A stretch of 64,000 nt of DNA from Diplonema japonicum (Eukaryota > Euglenozoa > Diplonemea > Diplonemida > Diplonemidae): positions 62,001-126,000 of the forward strand of contig OZ025698.1 in assembly GCA_964019335.1 (NCBI GenBank). Reading direction: 5' to 3'. The position numbers and the translations under genes were made by a program. Below are positions 8,808 through 19,200 of this stretch, in pieces (the stretch's first letter is position 1; each line of letters begins with the position of its first letter). The notes beneath the pieces are model-generated. The model was not told the origin of the DNA. It made no database searches and worked only from the letters and a program-made list of their open reading frames with translations.

Positions 8808-10883
8808 CTAAACAGCAAGCGGCTTATCGCGGTTAATTGGCTTCCGTTCATCGTCGACATCTTCTTTGGGGCTTAGCTCATGCACGGGCTCTTCGGACAC
8901 AGAGAGCACAGAATTCCTCCGGCAGCGAAGGAAGGCAAGAATAGAGAAGAGGATAGCTGCCACGCCCACGACACCGAACCACCATAACGATGTAGAGGTG
9001 TCGTCATCCTCTTGTTGTGCGAGCGTGGCAGTGTCAGTCGCACGGCCAACGTGTAGAATGTCGGTCCTCTGCTCACGGATAACGAAAAGGAGGCTGCCTG
9101 ATGCCACCAGGGTGATGAAGATTCCCTCATCGAGAGGGAACCCAAGAGGGTAGAGCTTAATAGATCCCCGCGGCTCATATCCATCAATGTAGTACACACG
9201 GTCCTGTATACCAGTAACAAAGAAGATCAGATCACTTGTCACCACAGGATGCGTAACCGTCTTGATGCCCGAAGGCATGTCGCGTGCCACAACAAATACA
9301 GGGCGCGAGGGGTCGGAGATATCATACACAACATACGCCTCCTCCCATAGGAACACAAACAGCATGTTGTCACCCGCAACTGCAAAAGACGCTACCATGC
9401 GGCTCACGGCAAATTGTGACATCCGCACCCACGTCGCATTGTCTGAATGGTACTTCGCGATCGACACACTGTGTGCGTAGGTTACGTTGTCCTCCCCCGT
9501 GAAGAGAAGGTTATCTGTAAAGCTCCTAACAGGGATATAAGTTCCCTTCCTTGCGGAGAGGGAGGCGAGGCTCACTCTCGAGGTGTCTGTGATATTCAGC
9601 CGCATGTCATAGTTCCAGTTGTTTTGTGAGAGTGTAAAGTATAGCTGGTGGGTGGGCCCTACGCCGGAAACGAAAATCTGACCTTCCATCGAGTCGTTCT
9701 GGTACCCTCCGATGTGTGTGATAGCTGCGCCCGTTGGTTCGTAGATGTCGAAGTAGTTATCCTTACCCTCATCGGGGCCCGAGATGATATTGTTGCCATC
9801 TACCCACCGCAGGTTGTTGAACTCACGGTGGATGCCGGCAAAGGTAGGCGCACGTGGGCTGCTGATGTCGTACACTTCCCATGCGAAGTCAAACAGATAA
9901 ACGAAAATAAGATCCCCCACCGGGACCATGCGGGAAGTGCACCATGACTGGGCTGTGCCGATGGCGTGGAGGGATTCTGTAGTTTCGTACGCAATAATGC
10001 CGCACCTCCATGGTGCCGTGTACAGGGTAGCACCGATAACCTGGATAGCAACACTGCCACTTCGAACCTCGGTAGCTGCCACAGCGACGGAAGTAGTGAT
10101 GTTGTAAGCAAGAAGGCTGCTCGAGCTGATGTAAGCTAATGTCCCGTCAGCAGACACAGCTGTCTTTTTAAAGTTCCATTCTGTCACGGCAGACAGCATA
10201 GCCACCTTGCTGAACCTCATAACAGGGAGTTGTGGAGGGTTATCTGAGGTGATATTGGGGGGTTGTATCTCCTTGTTACCCAGAACCACCACTGCCCTGT
10301 CGTTGGCCGCTAGCATGCATGCACTGGCAACCCAGTCACCTATGAGCCTTGGGGCCGACGGGTCGCCTCCTACATCGTATATCTCTATCGCAACTCTGTC
10401 CACGAGGCTTAGATTCTGTGCAAATAAAATGCCGCCGCTCTGCACGCCATGGCAGTTGCATGTAATTGCTGTAGGAAGCTTCACAGGGTGCGTGGGGTCC
10501 GTCAGATTATAGGGAAGGAACGCTGTTCCATTGTTCAGCAACGCTGCCTTGCTGTCTATGAACAGGAGTTGCTTCACCGCCGCCTCTTGCACGGTGCCGA
10601 CAACAGTCATGTTACGGCTTAAAACAAGAACGAAAGTCGGGGTTGCAACAAGGAGCACACTGGTGTGCACTTCAACAAGTTCTGCAGACGGGATGTAGGT
10701 CGTACCCGCCACAACACCCGTGGGCATGCTCATGTCAAGCATTCGAATTTCGCCTGTCATCAACACAGCATAGCAAAACCCATCCCAACAAGCCATGTCT
10801 CTCACTCCGGAAAGAGATTCCATTGCAGCTTCATGCCTGCCTAGTGTTGTGCTTGCTGCGGCTAACAAGACAATTGATATCAT
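8808..10883 (-). CDS. Type I membrane protein with LVIVD-type beta-propeller ectodomain
   Basis: 691 residues. A hydrophobic signal peptide (MISIVLLAAASTTLG) comes first, then a long beta-rich ectodomain with many N-glycosylation sites (NMT, NGT, NLT, NIT, NDS, NAT). It carries repeats of the form VYDIS.P..P.F (for example VYDISSPRAPTFAG, VYDISDPSRPVFV, IYDVGGDPSAPRLIG), typical of LVIVD repeats that fold as a propeller. One transmembrane helix (WWFGVVGVAAILFSILAFL) near residue 645 is followed by CRRR and an acidic cytosolic tail. The ligand is unknown; a cell-surface or endomembrane role is inferred from topology alone. It is the first of four minus-strand genes in transcription order. Confidence 0.75.
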   Translation of the reverse strand: MISIVLLAAASTTLGRHEAAMESLSGVRDMACWDGFCYAVLMTGEIRMLDMSMPTGVVAGTTYIPSAELVEVHTSVLLVATPTFVLVLSRNMTVVGTVQEAAVKQLLFIDSKAALLNNGTAFLPYNLTDPTHPVKLPTAITCNCHGVQSGGILFAQNLSLVDRVAIEIYDVGGDPSAPRLIGDWVASACMLAANDRAVVVLGNKEIQPPNITSDNPPQLPVMRFSKVAMLSAVTEWNFKKTAVSADGTLAYISSSSLLAYNITTSVAVAATEVRSGSVAIQVIGATLYTAPWRCGIIAYETTESLHAIGTAQSWCTSRMVPVGDLIFVYLFDFAWEVYDISSPRAPTFAGIHREFNNLRWVDGNNIISGPDEGKDNYFDIYEPTGAAITHIGGYQNDSMEGQIFVSGVGPTHQLYFTLSQNNWNYDMRLNITDTSRVSLASLSARKGTYIPVRSFTDNLLFTGEDNVTYAHSVSIAKYHSDNATWVRMSQFAVSRMVASFAVAGDNMLFVFLWEEAYVVYDISDPSRPVFVVARDMPSGIKTVTHPVVTSDLIFFVTGIQDRVYYIDGYEPRGSIKLYPLGFPLDEGIFITLVASGSLLFVIREQRTDILHVGRATDTATLAQQEDDDTSTSLWWFGVVGVAAILFSILAFLRCRRNSVLSVSEEPVHELSPKEDVDDERKPINRDKPLAV

Positions 10884-10918
10884 TTACCTGTTTCGAGATA
10901 AGTTAGTGTTTGTCAGGC
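10884..10918 (-). promoter_or_regulatory. Possible 3' splice site upstream of the propeller gene
   Basis: On the minus strand CACTAAC, which resembles a branch point, is followed 9 nt later by AACAG and then GTAAATG, the start codon. This could be the acceptor of a 5' intron or of a spliced leader. It rests on the motif alone. Confidence 0.3.
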
Positions 10919-11000
10919 GTCACTGAGGCGGAAGGAGCGGAAAGGGTCTCGAAGAGATGACGATGGGAAAACAACCAAAGCAAAAAAGGGAGGGGGGACA

Positions 11001-11200
11001 NNNNNNNNNNNNNNNNNNNNNNNNNNNNNNNNNNNNNNNNNNNNNNNNNNNNNNNNNNNNNNNNNNNNNNNNNNNNNNNNNNNNNNNNNNNNNNNNNNNN
11101 NNNNNNNNNNNNNNNNNNNNNNNNNNNNNNNNNNNNNNNNNNNNNNNNNNNNNNNNNNNNNNNNNNNNNNNNNNNNNNNNNNNNNNNNNNNNNNNNNNNN
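11001..11200. other. Assembly gap (200 N)
   Basis: Exactly 200 N. The sequence before it (MGKQPKQKREGG if read from 10960) resembles the basic start of the ORF1 proteins further on, so a LINE may be collapsed in the gap. Confidence 0.95.
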
Positions 11201-12769
11201 ATGTGGATGGCACTAAAGGGGTGTGCAAGGAACTCAGAGGTGGGGTACCACAGGGGACGGTACTAGCCCCACTTCTATTTACTATATACAGCAGCGACCT
11301 GGCTGAGATGCTGGAGAAGAGGGGTATCGAGACGTGCACCTACGCAGACGACATCCTGATAGTGATAGACGGAAAGAAGGACAAGGAAGTGGAAGAGAAG
11401 GCACAAAGCGTCGTCAGAATGGTAGAAAAATGGGCAGAAAAGTGGACGATGAAGCTGACACGACACGGCAGCGAGATTCATCACGGGCCTCCCGAGGAAA
11501 ATATCGAAGAACATTGCCCTGGTGGAAGCTGGTTTGAAGGGTGTAGAAACGGAAGTCAAAACAGATTCGATGATGCTTTACGAGGAGTACATGAGGAAGC
11601 CGGACACAGTAGGATACGTAGCATCGCAGACTGGGGTGAACGACACGCTCACCTGGGCGGGGAAGATGAGACAAGAAGCTTCCTCTCAGGGACACCAGAA
11701 AGGCAGGGTACACCGGTTGGACCCAGTGATTTCAGAGAGAAGATGATGGTACCCCCCTGGGAGGACTTGAAGTTAGACCTAAGGCCGACACTGGTAGAGA
11801 AGAGCAGACGGACCGACGACAAACAGCGCAGGCTAGAAGTGGCAAGAAAGACAATGGAAAGGATCCCCAGAGACGTAGATTTCTACACCGATGGCTCGTC
11901 CCCAAACAACAGAAGAGGAGGCAGTGCTGCAGTGATGAAGACGAAGAAGAAGGACGTCGTGCTCAAAGGGACGGCGGGCGAGTACTGCAGTTCCTACAGA
12001 GCAGAGACAAGGGCCATGAACTTGGGACTCATAATGGGTGTGGAATTGATGAAGGCAAACGCCCACAGAAGGAAGGCCTTGAGAATGTTGTACCTCTCAG
12101 ACTCGCAGTCGCTCATCAGGTCCATGCAGAAGGGACCGCAAGAAGCGAAAGGTGAGGAAGAAATGAGGATATGGCACTGGATCAGACTTCTCAGCGAAGG
12201 GAACGTGGAAGTGATATTCCAGTACATCCCAGCGCATGTAGGAATAGAAGGAAACGAGGAGGCTGACAAGGCGGCGGCAGAGGCGGCGGAAGAACACACT
12301 GAGAAAGGGGACCACGTTCAGGTCACTGACTTCAGGACGGCAAAAGCTCACATAAGAAGGAGGATCCTTGTGGAGAAAAGGGAGATCTGGGAAGAGAGCG
12401 GTGCTGACAAGAAGTACAGAGAGGTAACAGGAGGAAGGTACCACACCCTCAAGCGACTGTCCTCCAGGAAAGGGGAAGTCCAGCTCATGCGTCTGAGAGC
12501 AGGGCAGTCAGAACTGACAAGGGGCTACCTGCTGGCCAGAGGGAGGCAGGGCAGGGAGGTACCGTGTAGTTTCTGCGGACAAGTGCAGGACATCTCGCAT
12601 CTACTGGCCGAGTGCGAGCAGACCGAAGCGGACAGGAGACGGATCCTAGGAGACCACTCGATCGAGAAGCTCCTCACCGACGAATCCCACCTAGTGGAAG
12701 CCTTCCTCTACGAGGTCGGATTGTTAAAGTGAGAATAGAAATGATTAATGAAATGATTTGAATGGGATA
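11201..12769 (+). pseudogene. LINE F ORF2 fragment: RT end, RNase H, zinc knuckle
   Basis: Starts at the gap inside the reverse transcriptase (GGVPQGT, YADD near 11341). At about 11460 the frame breaks: some 120 residues of the thumb and connection region that C and E have here are missing. The related sequence resumes in another frame (ITGLPRK...EAGLKGVE) and returns to the first frame near 11745. RNase H follows with FYTDGS, YRAE, SDSQS and HVGIEGNEEAD, then a C-terminal CSFC...H...C knuckle and a stop at 12732. A short 3' UTR precedes an A-tail at about 12770-12791. It belongs to the C/E group and is dead by deletion and frameshifts. Confidence 0.85.
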
Positions 12770-13149
12770 AAAAAAAAAAAAAAAAAAAAAAAGATAAGAA
12801 AAAGGAAGAAGGGGAATATAAAGAGTATTCAATTTTTTATGCACGACGGGACATAAAACAAAGGATGGAAATGAAAAAAAAAAAGAAAAAAAAAAAGAAG
12901 AAGCGAATAACATGCAAGGGAACAAGAATATGAAAAACAAAAGTGAACAAAGGTTGGGTTAACGAGAAAAAAAAAAAAAAGAAAAAAAAGAAGAAAAAAA
13001 AAAAAAAGACAAGAAAAAAAAAAAAAAAAAGTGTCACACGTTTTTTGGACCAGGAAAATTAAAAAAAAAGTTCAAAAATTAATAAAAATACAAAGGGGAT
13101 GAAGAGTTGAATGGCCGTAGGGTGCTCAAAAACGACCATGTCAAAATGG
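12770..13149. repeat. A-rich low-complexity tract after LINE F
   Basis: Several long A and GAAAA-like runs (12770-13030), starting with the poly(A) tail of LINE F, then AT-rich sequence. No gene seen. Confidence 0.6.
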
Positions 13150-14225
13150 GTTGTGCACGGGGGGGTGTAAATTGAGCATCTTGGGACAAAAAAGGCAGCA
13201 TCAGGACCCCTCAGATGTCTCAGACCGAGAGAAGTGCCTTTTTGCGGGTGGAATATCGGCCTCGAAATCGTCAAGAGGCCTTTTTGGGGTGACGGAAGAG
13301 TGGTACGAAAAAAGCACTTATTTGGACAGAGGTGTTGGTTTCAGGTGTAGCATTTGTAGATTGTGCGTTTTGTGCATCCTTTCAACCTGCAGACCCTAGA
13401 GGTGCCCCCTTTGAGTGGCTAGCGGTCACGTTTGGTGTAATCTGGGGTATCGGGGGTGTGTGCTCCACTAGTTGGGTGCCGGGAGTGATGTTTTTGCAAC
13501 GCTGGACCCATCAATCAGGCTCTCTCGAAAGCGCTCTTTAAAAGCAGCCAGGGTTGTGTATCTCTTTGGCATCCCTGAACCATATTTTATTTGAAGTGCA
13601 TGGCAGTTAACTATTGTCACTTCTAGGGCCCACCAGAAGAGTCCGCACGAAATGCAAGCCCCTCACAGTTTTTTCACAGGGCTTCGGCCAGACCCACAGT
13701 CGAAAAGTAGCTATCGCAAACTACCGTGTTGTCATTTCCCCGGAAAGGCTCCGTTAACCCCAGCACCGCCTTTTCCACAACACTGAAATTTTCAAGTGCG
13801 TGCCCCTCGATTTTGGTGGCGTGAAAACGCAAAAGATAACCCGTGCTCACGCAGTTTAGGCAGTAGATTTTTATGCCATATCTTTTACGCTTGAGAGGAC
13901 AGTAGACCCGCAGCCCCCCAATTGCCCCGTGAAGGTACGAGTGTCTCGTCAATGCTTAAATATTTTCCTGGCACTGCTGCTTTTGCCCACTTGTCACCAA
14001 TTCTGCCCAGAAACCCTCGTATCTTCACAACACGTCACCGTTTGACCCTTCTGTGTGAGTGAAGTGGAGGCTACTTTTGATTTCCTGGTAGCGTCTCCTG
14101 GGCTTCGTGTTACTGAAAAGGGGGATTTTCATGGTCCTGTGGACCAATACGACTGCTGATTCTGGGCACGCCGTAAACCCATCGCAATGCTCAATCCCAA
14201 CGATTCTAAAGCTACAGTTTCTGTA
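13150..14225 (-). pseudogene. piggyBac-like transposase relic, middle and C-terminal part
   Basis: Fragments in several minus-strand frames read like a piggyBac (DDE_Tnp_1_7) transposase in the right order. These are SYWSTG; MKIPLFSNTKPRRRYQEI then LHF; PGKYLSIDETLVPSRGN (first catalytic Asp); KRKRYGIKIYCLNC; LGLTEPFRGN..TVVCDSYFS (second catalytic Asp); then, after a gap that removes the third Asp region, LFWWALEVTIVNCHALQ and a Cys-containing tail. Frameshifts and an internal deletion make it inactive. The N-terminal part lies on the far side of LINE D at 20609-21124. Confidence 0.75.
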
Positions 14226-14266
14226 CTTTATTGTGGGTGGACTGATAAACAAAAAACAAAGAAAAA

Positions 14267-15871
14267 ATGAATCAGACCAACGCGGACGCCTCCACGGGGC
14301 ACTCACCGGACAGCCAGCACAAGATGCTGGTGGACGAAGAAGCCGCATCCACCAAGATCAGAGTCAGGGGGGAGACAAATAAAAAGACGGAGGAGGGGGA
14401 GACGAATGAAAAGCAGCAGCGGCACTACCGTTGGGTCATGGGGCTCCTATGTGAGAAGCTGACGACTGCCGAAGCAACACAAATCCTGTCCCAGACAGGT
14501 ACAAAGACGAGCGGCCCGACACCGACGATCGTGAATGTGGGTCACTCATCCCTTCTCCTTATCAGCACAACCGAATCCTCTTTACCACCACTTCTCGAAA
14601 AAATAGAAGTGGACGGCAAAGCCGTCCAGGTACTCCCGGACATAAAGGTCTACGACCCATGGGAGATCGAAGCTCGGAAGAAGAAGAAGACGAAAAGTCT
14701 AAAGGGACTGTCGCGGTACACAGCCGCAGAATTTCTCCACCATTATGGTGTGCAGAAGGGTTGGAGCAAATACCAACTCGCCCTGAAGGACCGACAGGCG
14801 CACAGGGGAAAGGTGGAAGAGAGAAGAAGGAAGAAGGAGCAGGAAGTCCCGGACAGCGTACGACAAGAACTGGAACAAGTAAAGATCCAATGCATGCAGC
14901 TACAACAGCAACAACAACAGCAACACCAGCACATGCAGCACACCCCAGCACAAGCCGCAGACACAACTGCAGCCATCGAGCAGATGAAAGCCGAGCTGAC
15001 GAGACAACAGAAGGCGACGGATCTAACCGGAGTGCTGCAGGAAATTGCAACGTTGAAGGCACAGCAACAACAGCAAGCACATCGACAAGCCCAACAACAA
15101 AAGCAAACGCAGGACCATGACCAAAAGCTGCAGAACATGACAGGGTTACTGCAGGAGGTGGCACAGATTAAGACTGCCCAGACAGAACAAGGCGCAGTTT
15201 TAGAAAAACAACAACACCACCACCAACAACAACTTTTGGAATGGCAGCAGAGGCAGGAAAAACAGAAGGAGGCGTGGCAACAAGAACAAGAGCAAAGACA
15301 GGGCAAACAGCAACAGCTCTGGCAAGAACAACAAGAGGAATGGCAAGGAAGGCAACAGCAGCTCAGGCAAGAACAACAAGAGCAAGGATGGCAACAGCAA
15401 AACAGGAAAGAGCAGCAGGAGTGGCAGAGAGGGTTGGAGGAAAGGATGGTGTCGATACTAACGAAAATATCAGCAACAGAACCGGCACCAGCACATACCA
15501 AAAGTCCAAACAACAACCAGCCTCAGCAGACAGTCTCAACAGACCCAACAGCCACTCAAATTGACAAGACCCAACAGCTGCAACAGCAACAGCGACCGCC
15601 CCAAGAGCCGACACAAACAAGAAGGGAACCCGAAGAGGTACCAGGGAAGACAACCCAAAAGTTCGTACGATCACGGTCAAGCGAAAGGCCGCCACAGATG
15701 AAGAACCCCAAAGAGGGGGTAAATCATGACAAACAGGCAGAGGGGAGGAAGGAACTGGGGAAGAAGGTGGCCGGGAACAGGAGAGCACAGGCACAGAATG
15801 AGAGAAGGTCTCAAACACCAGAGACTGTCCAGGTGCACGTGCTCGAAGAGACCCCAACAAGGGGAATATGA
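14267..15871 (+). CDS. LINE D ORF1: glutamine-rich coiled-coil protein
   Basis: 534 residues from ATG. It starts MNQTNADAST, almost the same as ORF1 of LINE C (MDQTNADAST). Residues 50-180 form a conserved region (WVMG..., VDGKAVQVLP..KVYDPWE, basic KKKKTK, LSRYTAAEFLHHYG..KGWS.Y) also found in LINE C. About residues 190-400 are a Gln/Glu-rich heptad-like stretch, likely a coiled coil for trimerisation, and the end is polar. I know no named domain for the 50-180 region. The role expected from the family is RNA binding and particle assembly. The frame ends at a UGA that also lies in the ORF2 frame. Confidence 0.75.
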   Translation: MNQTNADASTGHSPDSQHKMLVDEEAASTKIRVRGETNKKTEEGETNEKQQRHYRWVMGLLCEKLTTAEATQILSQTGTKTSGPTPTIVNVGHSSLLLISTTESSLPPLLEKIEVDGKAVQVLPDIKVYDPWEIEARKKKKTKSLKGLSRYTAAEFLHHYGVQKGWSKYQLALKDRQAHRGKVEERRRKKEQEVPDSVRQELEQVKIQCMQLQQQQQQQHQHMQHTPAQAADTTAAIEQMKAELTRQQKATDLTGVLQEIATLKAQQQQQAHRQAQQQKQTQDHDQKLQNMTGLLQEVAQIKTAQTEQGAVLEKQQHHHQQQLLEWQQRQEKQKEAWQQEQEQRQGKQQQLWQEQQEEWQGRQQQLRQEQQEQGWQQQNRKEQQEWQRGLEERMVSILTKISATEPAPAHTKSPNNNQPQQTVSTDPTATQIDKTQQLQQQQRPPQEPTQTRREPEEVPGKTTQKFVRSRSSERPPQMKNPKEGVNHDKQAEGRKELGKKVAGNRRAQAQNERRSQTPETVQVHVLEETPTRGI

Positions 15872-16246
15872 AACGCGGGCCATCCCCCATCAACCCCAAC
15901 AGAACACTCCACAAACCAGTCCACCCCCCAACGAAAAACCACTTGTCATGCAGCGTCAAGCGCGGACAATAAGAATGAAGCATCAAGTCAAAGAACATCA
16001 ACAACGTCAAAAACAACAGTCTCACAACCAAAACCATCACACACAAAAACATCGACAACAACATCATCAATCCCCCGCCTAGCAGCACCAAGCGCAGACG
16101 AGGAGGGAACAGGGCAAAGCCCCCCACAAACAACAACACGACCGACACTCACACAAGAGCAACAGCTCCAAAGAACACCCACACCGCACACTCCACCAGA
16201 AAGATGGAACCCGCCTACGCCATCATCGTATCGCAGACATGCAGAA
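15869..16246 (+). other. ORF1-UGA-ORF2 in-frame junction of LINE D
   Basis: The ORF1 stop TGA (15869-15871) is followed in the same frame by 125 open codons (P/T/S/Q-rich) that run straight into ORF2. There is no ATG in this stretch, and none in ORF2 until after the first endonuclease motifs. This points to UGA readthrough, or to one ancestral ORF with a nonsense change. Confidence 0.7.
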
Positions 16247-19200
16247 GTGGCAGCCTTGATAACAGGGTACGGTGAAGAGGAAAGCGAAGAGGAGGAGTAC
16301 GCAGTAGTGTTCGAGGAGTCGGAAAAAGAGAGGAAGAAAAGAGAACGAGCAGAGAAGGTAGCGCTGGTTGCACTGGGAAACAAAAAGGCGCAGGAGCAGC
16401 CGATAACGATTGTCGAAGAGGACGCACAGACACTGAAGGTGGTGACATTCAACTGCAACAGAGGCTGGGGGTCAAGCAGGGAAAGCATCAAACAAGGCCT
16501 GAAGAAACACCAGATCGATGTATTATGCCTGCAAGAGGTGAACATGAAGAGGACAATTGAAATAGGAGGCTACAACACCTTCCAACAACCCCGCACAGTT
16601 CCAAGACAAAAAGGAAAGGCTGCGGAAGGAGGCGGAGTAGCCATTTTGGTGCGGAAGGGAATACCGACAAGGCAAGGAGAGACATACAGCGGAAAGGTCA
16701 CTGAAAAGATCTCCGTGCATGTCAGTCAGAAAGCAGGGCCCGAAATCCATATAGTGAACATTTACCGCCCCCCGATAGGCGGTGGTGATGATACGCGAAA
16801 GGAAGACTTCGTGGTGGGAGACCTGCAAGAAGGAGAGAACGTTCTGACAATGGGAGACATCAACCTACACCACGAGGCGTGGAGCGCGTTCGCAGCGCAG
16901 AGCGAGGGCGGCAGGAAGGTGATGACATGGGTCGCGGAAACGGAAAGGATAATTTGGAACGACCCACGCAAACCAACCTGGCAAAGAAATATACAACGCT
17001 CCAGCCCAGACATCGTGATCGGGCAGCCAAGGTGGCCGAGAAAATGGAAGCTGCTGGAAGGCTGGGTATCGGATCACCGACCAGTCATGACAGAAGTCCC
17101 ATACGAGAAAACCACAGAGCAAAAAGCAGCACGAAAGGTACTACAATGGCAGTGGCGAAAAGCAGACTGGACAAAGTACACATTAGACCTTGAACACAGA
17201 GCTCCCAAGGTGGAAAGGTGCAAAGACCCCAAAGAAGCGATAGCACGACTCACCGGACACATAAGAAGAGCATCCCGAGAAAACATCCCCCGCATCCCAC
17301 AGAGACCAAGAGAAGAAAGAGAGCTGTGGTGGACCGAAGAGATACGAAAACTGCGAGACGAGGAAAACACCCTGAAACAAAAGCTCGGAGAACATGGAGG
17401 GAGCGAAGAAGAAGGGGAAGAACTGCAGAGACTGGGGTGCAAGCTACGGGAACTGATGAAGAGTGAAAGGGAAACGGCTTGGTTGGAGGTGACAAAGAAG
17501 CTGGGGAACGTGGGAGGAATAGGGCCGGTGTTCCGAATGGTTAGGGCAATGGACGGAAGAGCATCCAAGACCAACACCGACGTACCCTTAGTCGTGAAGA
17601 ATGACGTTATCCACAAAAAAGCAAAGAAGGCTGAGATCCTAGGGGAGTACTTTGCATCCATAAGCAAGTCAACCCAAGGACACGGCTACAACCCCGACCA
17701 CAAACAAAGTGATCACGACGCCTCCGAAGTACCTTTCAACATTGAAGAACTGAACAACGCTCTCGGTGAAATAAAAACGCACAAGAGCCCCGGCAAATAT
17801 GGTTTGCACAATGAGATGCTGAAGCAACTGGGTCCGAAAGCGAAAAAAACACTCCTACATGTAATCAACCTATCATGGCAAGGAGGCTGTGTCCCACAAA
17901 GCTGGCGAGATGCACTCACAAAGCCCTTTCCCAAACCGATGAAGGACCTCACGGACCCCAGCAGCTATCGTCCCATCGACCTCACCAGCAACCTGTGCAA
18001 GCTCGCTGAGAGGATGATAAAGGCAAGACTCAACTACTTACTGGAAGATCCGACATCGAACGTGCACAAGCTCTGCAACACACAAGCCGGATTTCAAGCA
18101 GGCCGAACAACAATAGAACAGATTGCAGCACTCACACAGAGGCTTAAGGACGGTCAAAAAAAGAAGAAAGTCTCCTACACCATATTCCTCGACTTCGAGA
18201 AAGCATTCGACACGGTGCAAAAAGCAAAGCTAATGGAGAAGCTGACGGCCATGAAGCTCCCACCGCTGTACTTGAACTGGATAGGCGCCTTCCTACAGAA
18301 TAGACAGGCAGCAGTAAATCTGGAAGGAGAGACAAGCGACAACCGTGAGAAGGAAGAAGGCGTACCGCAGGGAACGGTGCTCTCACCGCTGCTGTTCCTG
18401 TTCTACGTGGACAACATAGCGAAAGCCCTTGAGGAGGAAGGACAAAGGGTCTTCGCATCGCTGTACGCGGACGACATGACAGCTGTGATCACCGCAGACA
18501 ACCACGCAGAAGCACAGAAAAAGGCGCAAAAGGTACTGGACACCATAGACACGTGGGCCAAAGAGTGGGGTCTGAAGCTGTCCCGCAAAAAGACGTGCTT
18601 CATGAAGACGGGCGGAAAGGAGAAGGGCGCACTGTACTTCATGGATGGCACGCAAAAAACGGAAGTGAAATATGAGAAGAATCCCATGTTCCTGGGGGTG
18701 AGGTTCGACGAAGAAGTGAACTTCAAGGCGCACGTTGAATATGTGATCACCCGACTTGAGGAAAGAATCAAGGTGATGCGAGCGCTGGCAGGCACGGAGT
18801 GGGGGAGTATGGCGTCCACCCTCAGGGCGCTGTATCTGACGTACGCACTGCCAGTAGTGACATATGCGCTTGGGGTGTACGGACCAACGCTGATAAAGGG
18901 AGAGATCAAGAACCTGCAATTGGTGCACAACGAAGCGGCCAGATGTATCACCGGATGCAAGCGTACAACCCCCGTCGAAGTACTGCTGAGGGTAGCCCGG
19001 CTCTGGCCAATCGAAGACATGATAGGATATGAGACATCCACATGGTACGAACGGTTCCAGAGGATGGAAGGCACCAGCGGGCACCAGGCAGCTCAAGGAG
19101 AAGGAAAGGAAGAGCGATCATGGCTACACGAGGCTCGAAAACGAGAAAAAAGCCTGAAGATGGAGCAACACCCGCGAGCGCCGCTGCACAGAAAGGCAGC

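Noticed and set aside
14743-15516. Long cysteine-rich ORF on the minus strand
   Set aside because: It is the complement of the CAG/CAA glutamine repeat of LINE D ORF1; poly-Gln reads as Cys/Leu/Ser on the other strand.
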